From Amarolinea aalborgensis (GTDB lineage Bacteria; Chloroflexota; Anaerolineae; SSC4; Amarolineaceae), in NCBI RefSeq assembly GCF_900491745.1, contig NZ_UETR01000021.1, positions 1 to 56,138 on the forward strand: a DNA stretch of 56,138 nt, given 5' to 3'. The position numbers and the translations under genes were made by a program. Every line of letters begins with the position of its first letter. Within the stretch, counting starts at the first letter, position 1. Shown piece by piece: positions 54,792 through 56,138 of this stretch. Below the pieces are notes generated by a model. That model saw nothing but the letters and a program-made list of their open reading frames with translations, did not search any database and had not been told where the DNA came from.

Positions 54792-56012
54792 ATGTCACGC
54801 AGAAAACGCTTCCTGTTGGTTGGCTTTCTGGTCATGATTCTACTGAGCGACCTAGGGCCACTGCAGGCGGCCAGTCCTGGGCGCACGCTTGCGATGGACA
54901 TTGGCGGCTGGGGCGCCAATCCGGCGTTTGCACAGCAAATCGCCCAGCGTGACAGTTTGTGGCGCACGTCAGGCAAGGCCTGGTGGGTGCAGCAGTTGAC
55001 GCCCGATCACAGCCGCGGCGACTTGGTGGCGGCTGTGAGCGCCACGCGCACGCTGGCGGACATCACGCTCCTGGCGACAATCCAGGCCCCGGCCACCACG
55101 ACACGACGAACCGGCACCGTCGGCCAGCAGCTCGCACGCGACTGGCTGAAGACTCAGTTCGAAGCCTTGGGGTATGTCACGACCTTGCAGGCCTTCAGCA
55201 GTTCCTATGGGACTGCGCACAATGTGGTGGCCGAGATCACGGGCCGCACCCGCCCCAATGACGTCTACCTGATCGGCGGGCATTATGATTCCACTTCGGC
55301 TTCTGCCGCCACCAACGCCCCTGGCGCAGAGGACAATGCCAGCGGTACGGCGGGCACGCTGGAGATGGCGCGCATCCTGGCGCAGTATCCACCGCAGGCC
55401 ACTGTGCGTTTTGTAACGTTTGCCGGCGAGGAGCAGGGGCTGATCGGGTCTCAGGCTTATGTCAATTCTTTGAGCGCCGCCGAGCGCGCGCGTATCAAAG
55501 GCGCTTTCATCATGGACATGATTGGCTACAAGAGTGCGGCCTACCCGACCAATGTGCTGCTGGAGACCAGCAGCGCCGTGCCGGGCACGGTCAGTCTGGT
55601 GACGACGCTGAGTCAAAACGCGCAAACCTACACGACGCTCAACGTCGCCATCTCATACGATCCCTGGGGCAGCGACCATGTCCCCTTCCTGAATGCGAAC
55701 ATGGCGGCCATCTTGCTCATCGAACAGGAGTATGACAGCTACGCCTGCTATCACCGCACATGCGACACGCCAGACAAGGTGACGCCCGCGCAGGCGGCCG
55801 AAGTGCTCAAGATGTTGATTGCTGCGCTGGACGCCACGGCCGGCACTTGCCTGTTGGGCGACATCAACTGCGATGGGGTGGTGACCGCCGCCGACATCAC
55901 GATGGTCGCGGAGAGATGGAACGGCGCCTACGATCGGCGCATGGACCTCGATCACGATGGACACATTGACATTGTGGATGTGATGCTGGCGGCTGCGCAA
56001 TGGCAGGCGTGA
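54792..56012 (+). CDS. Secreted M28 metallopeptidase with dockerin-like tail
   Basis: A 406-residue protein. A signal peptide (residues 1-26, FLLVGFLVMILLSDLGPLQA) precedes an M28 zinc aminopeptidase domain. Its metal-binding residues are in IGGHYDSTS (His, Asp), GAEDNASGTAG (Asp), TFAGEEQGLIGS (Glu pair) and FIMDMIGYKS (Asp), with SDHVPFLN and SYACYHRTCDTPDKV near the last ligand. The last 60 residues form a type I dockerin-like module with two calcium-binding repeats (GDINCDGVVTAADI and DLDHDGHIDIVDVM). AGGAG precedes the ATG. A cohesin partner is not present in the window. Confidence 0.92.
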   Translation: MSRRKRFLLVGFLVMILLSDLGPLQAASPGRTLAMDIGGWGANPAFAQQIAQRDSLWRTSGKAWWVQQLTPDHSRGDLVAAVSATRTLADITLLATIQAPATTTRRTGTVGQQLARDWLKTQFEALGYVTTLQAFSSSYGTAHNVVAEITGRTRPNDVYLIGGHYDSTSASAATNAPGAEDNASGTAGTLEMARILAQYPPQATVRFVTFAGEEQGLIGSQAYVNSLSAAERARIKGAFIMDMIGYKSAAYPTNVLLETSSAVPGTVSLVTTLSQNAQTYTTLNVAISYDPWGSDHVPFLNANMAAILLIEQEYDSYACYHRTCDTPDKVTPAQAAEVLKMLIAALDATAGTCLLGDINCDGVVTAADITMVAERWNGAYDRRMDLDHDGHIDIVDVMLAAAQWQA

Positions 56013-56026
56013 GCCGCGGACAAAAC

Positions 56027-56138
56027 GCGGCGCATTTCAATTTCGGGGCGTGGCCCACGAAGGGGAGGCTTGGCAGTGGTTGCCGCGATTTCAATCGCCC
56101 GACGTCCGACCCGCTTCGCCGTTAGCTCAGCCGAACGG
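56027..56138. repeat. MITE-like repeat cut by the window end
   Basis: It begins GCGGCGCATTTCAATTTCGG and matches the interior of the 40750-40905 element closely over about 90 bases. Its right inverted repeat, if present, lies beyond the window. Confidence 0.8.

Overview
The window is high-GC bacterial DNA with dense, mostly unidirectional gene runs. The gene complement suggests an uncultured member of the Chloroflexota (Anaerolineae/Caldilineae-like): several large PMT/YfhO membrane glycosyltransferase-type proteins, an ANTAR two-component pair, MacB-type transporters, many short dispersed repeats, and a dockerin-tailed M28 peptidase. This taxonomic call is an inference from gene content, not a measured placement.

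Layout. (1) 14-5540, minus strand: a four-gene operon (MFS transporter, two half-size MutS-like ATPases, a hypothetical protein) behind a clear fluoride (crcB) riboswitch with an intrinsic terminator. (2) 5674-14059: a MacAB-like efflux operon with two near-duplicate adaptors, a 210-bp tandem repeat block, and a convergent OmpR-type response regulator/histidine kinase pair. (3) 14202-18199: a heavily frameshifted membrane glycosyltransferase pseudogene, then a 728-residue protein whose C-terminal half resembles cyanobacterial acyl-ACP reductase. (4) 18202-28233: an accessory island with an orphan HigA, higBA, a DUF433 relic, hicBA, a CPBP protease gene split by an IS21-family element that itself carries a nested IS66-family element (both target duplications are readable), and a restriction-modification-like pair. 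(5) 28454-37460: a molybdopterin oxidoreductase with rarD, a truncated HepT with MntA, a Uma2 protein, a VWA/PP2C/kinase triad (YegL/YegK/YegI or TerY-P type), and a MazF-type toxin with its antitoxin. (6) 37507-41535: small inverted-repeat (MITE-like) elements around an aminotransferase-trmJ-nth operon, then tRNA-Pro(GGG). (7) 41611-50992: a PdtaS/PdtaR-like kinase and ANTAR regulator, a small membrane protein, and three large membrane proteins. (8) 51014-56138: amaP-like gene, scpB, two consecutive genes that each fuse an XRE helix-turn-helix to an Hfq/LSm-like C-terminus, a DUF4760-like gene, a thioesterase, the M28-dockerin peptidase, and another copy of the dispersed repeat.

The strongest candidates for undescribed biology are the fluoride-riboswitch operon that lacks any recognised fluoride channel but pairs an MFS carrier with two MutS-like ATPases, and the tandem HTH-Hfq-like fusion genes next to scpB. 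The nested transposon, the MITE-like family and the 7-bp periodic repeats (partly inside genes) show an actively rearranging genome.
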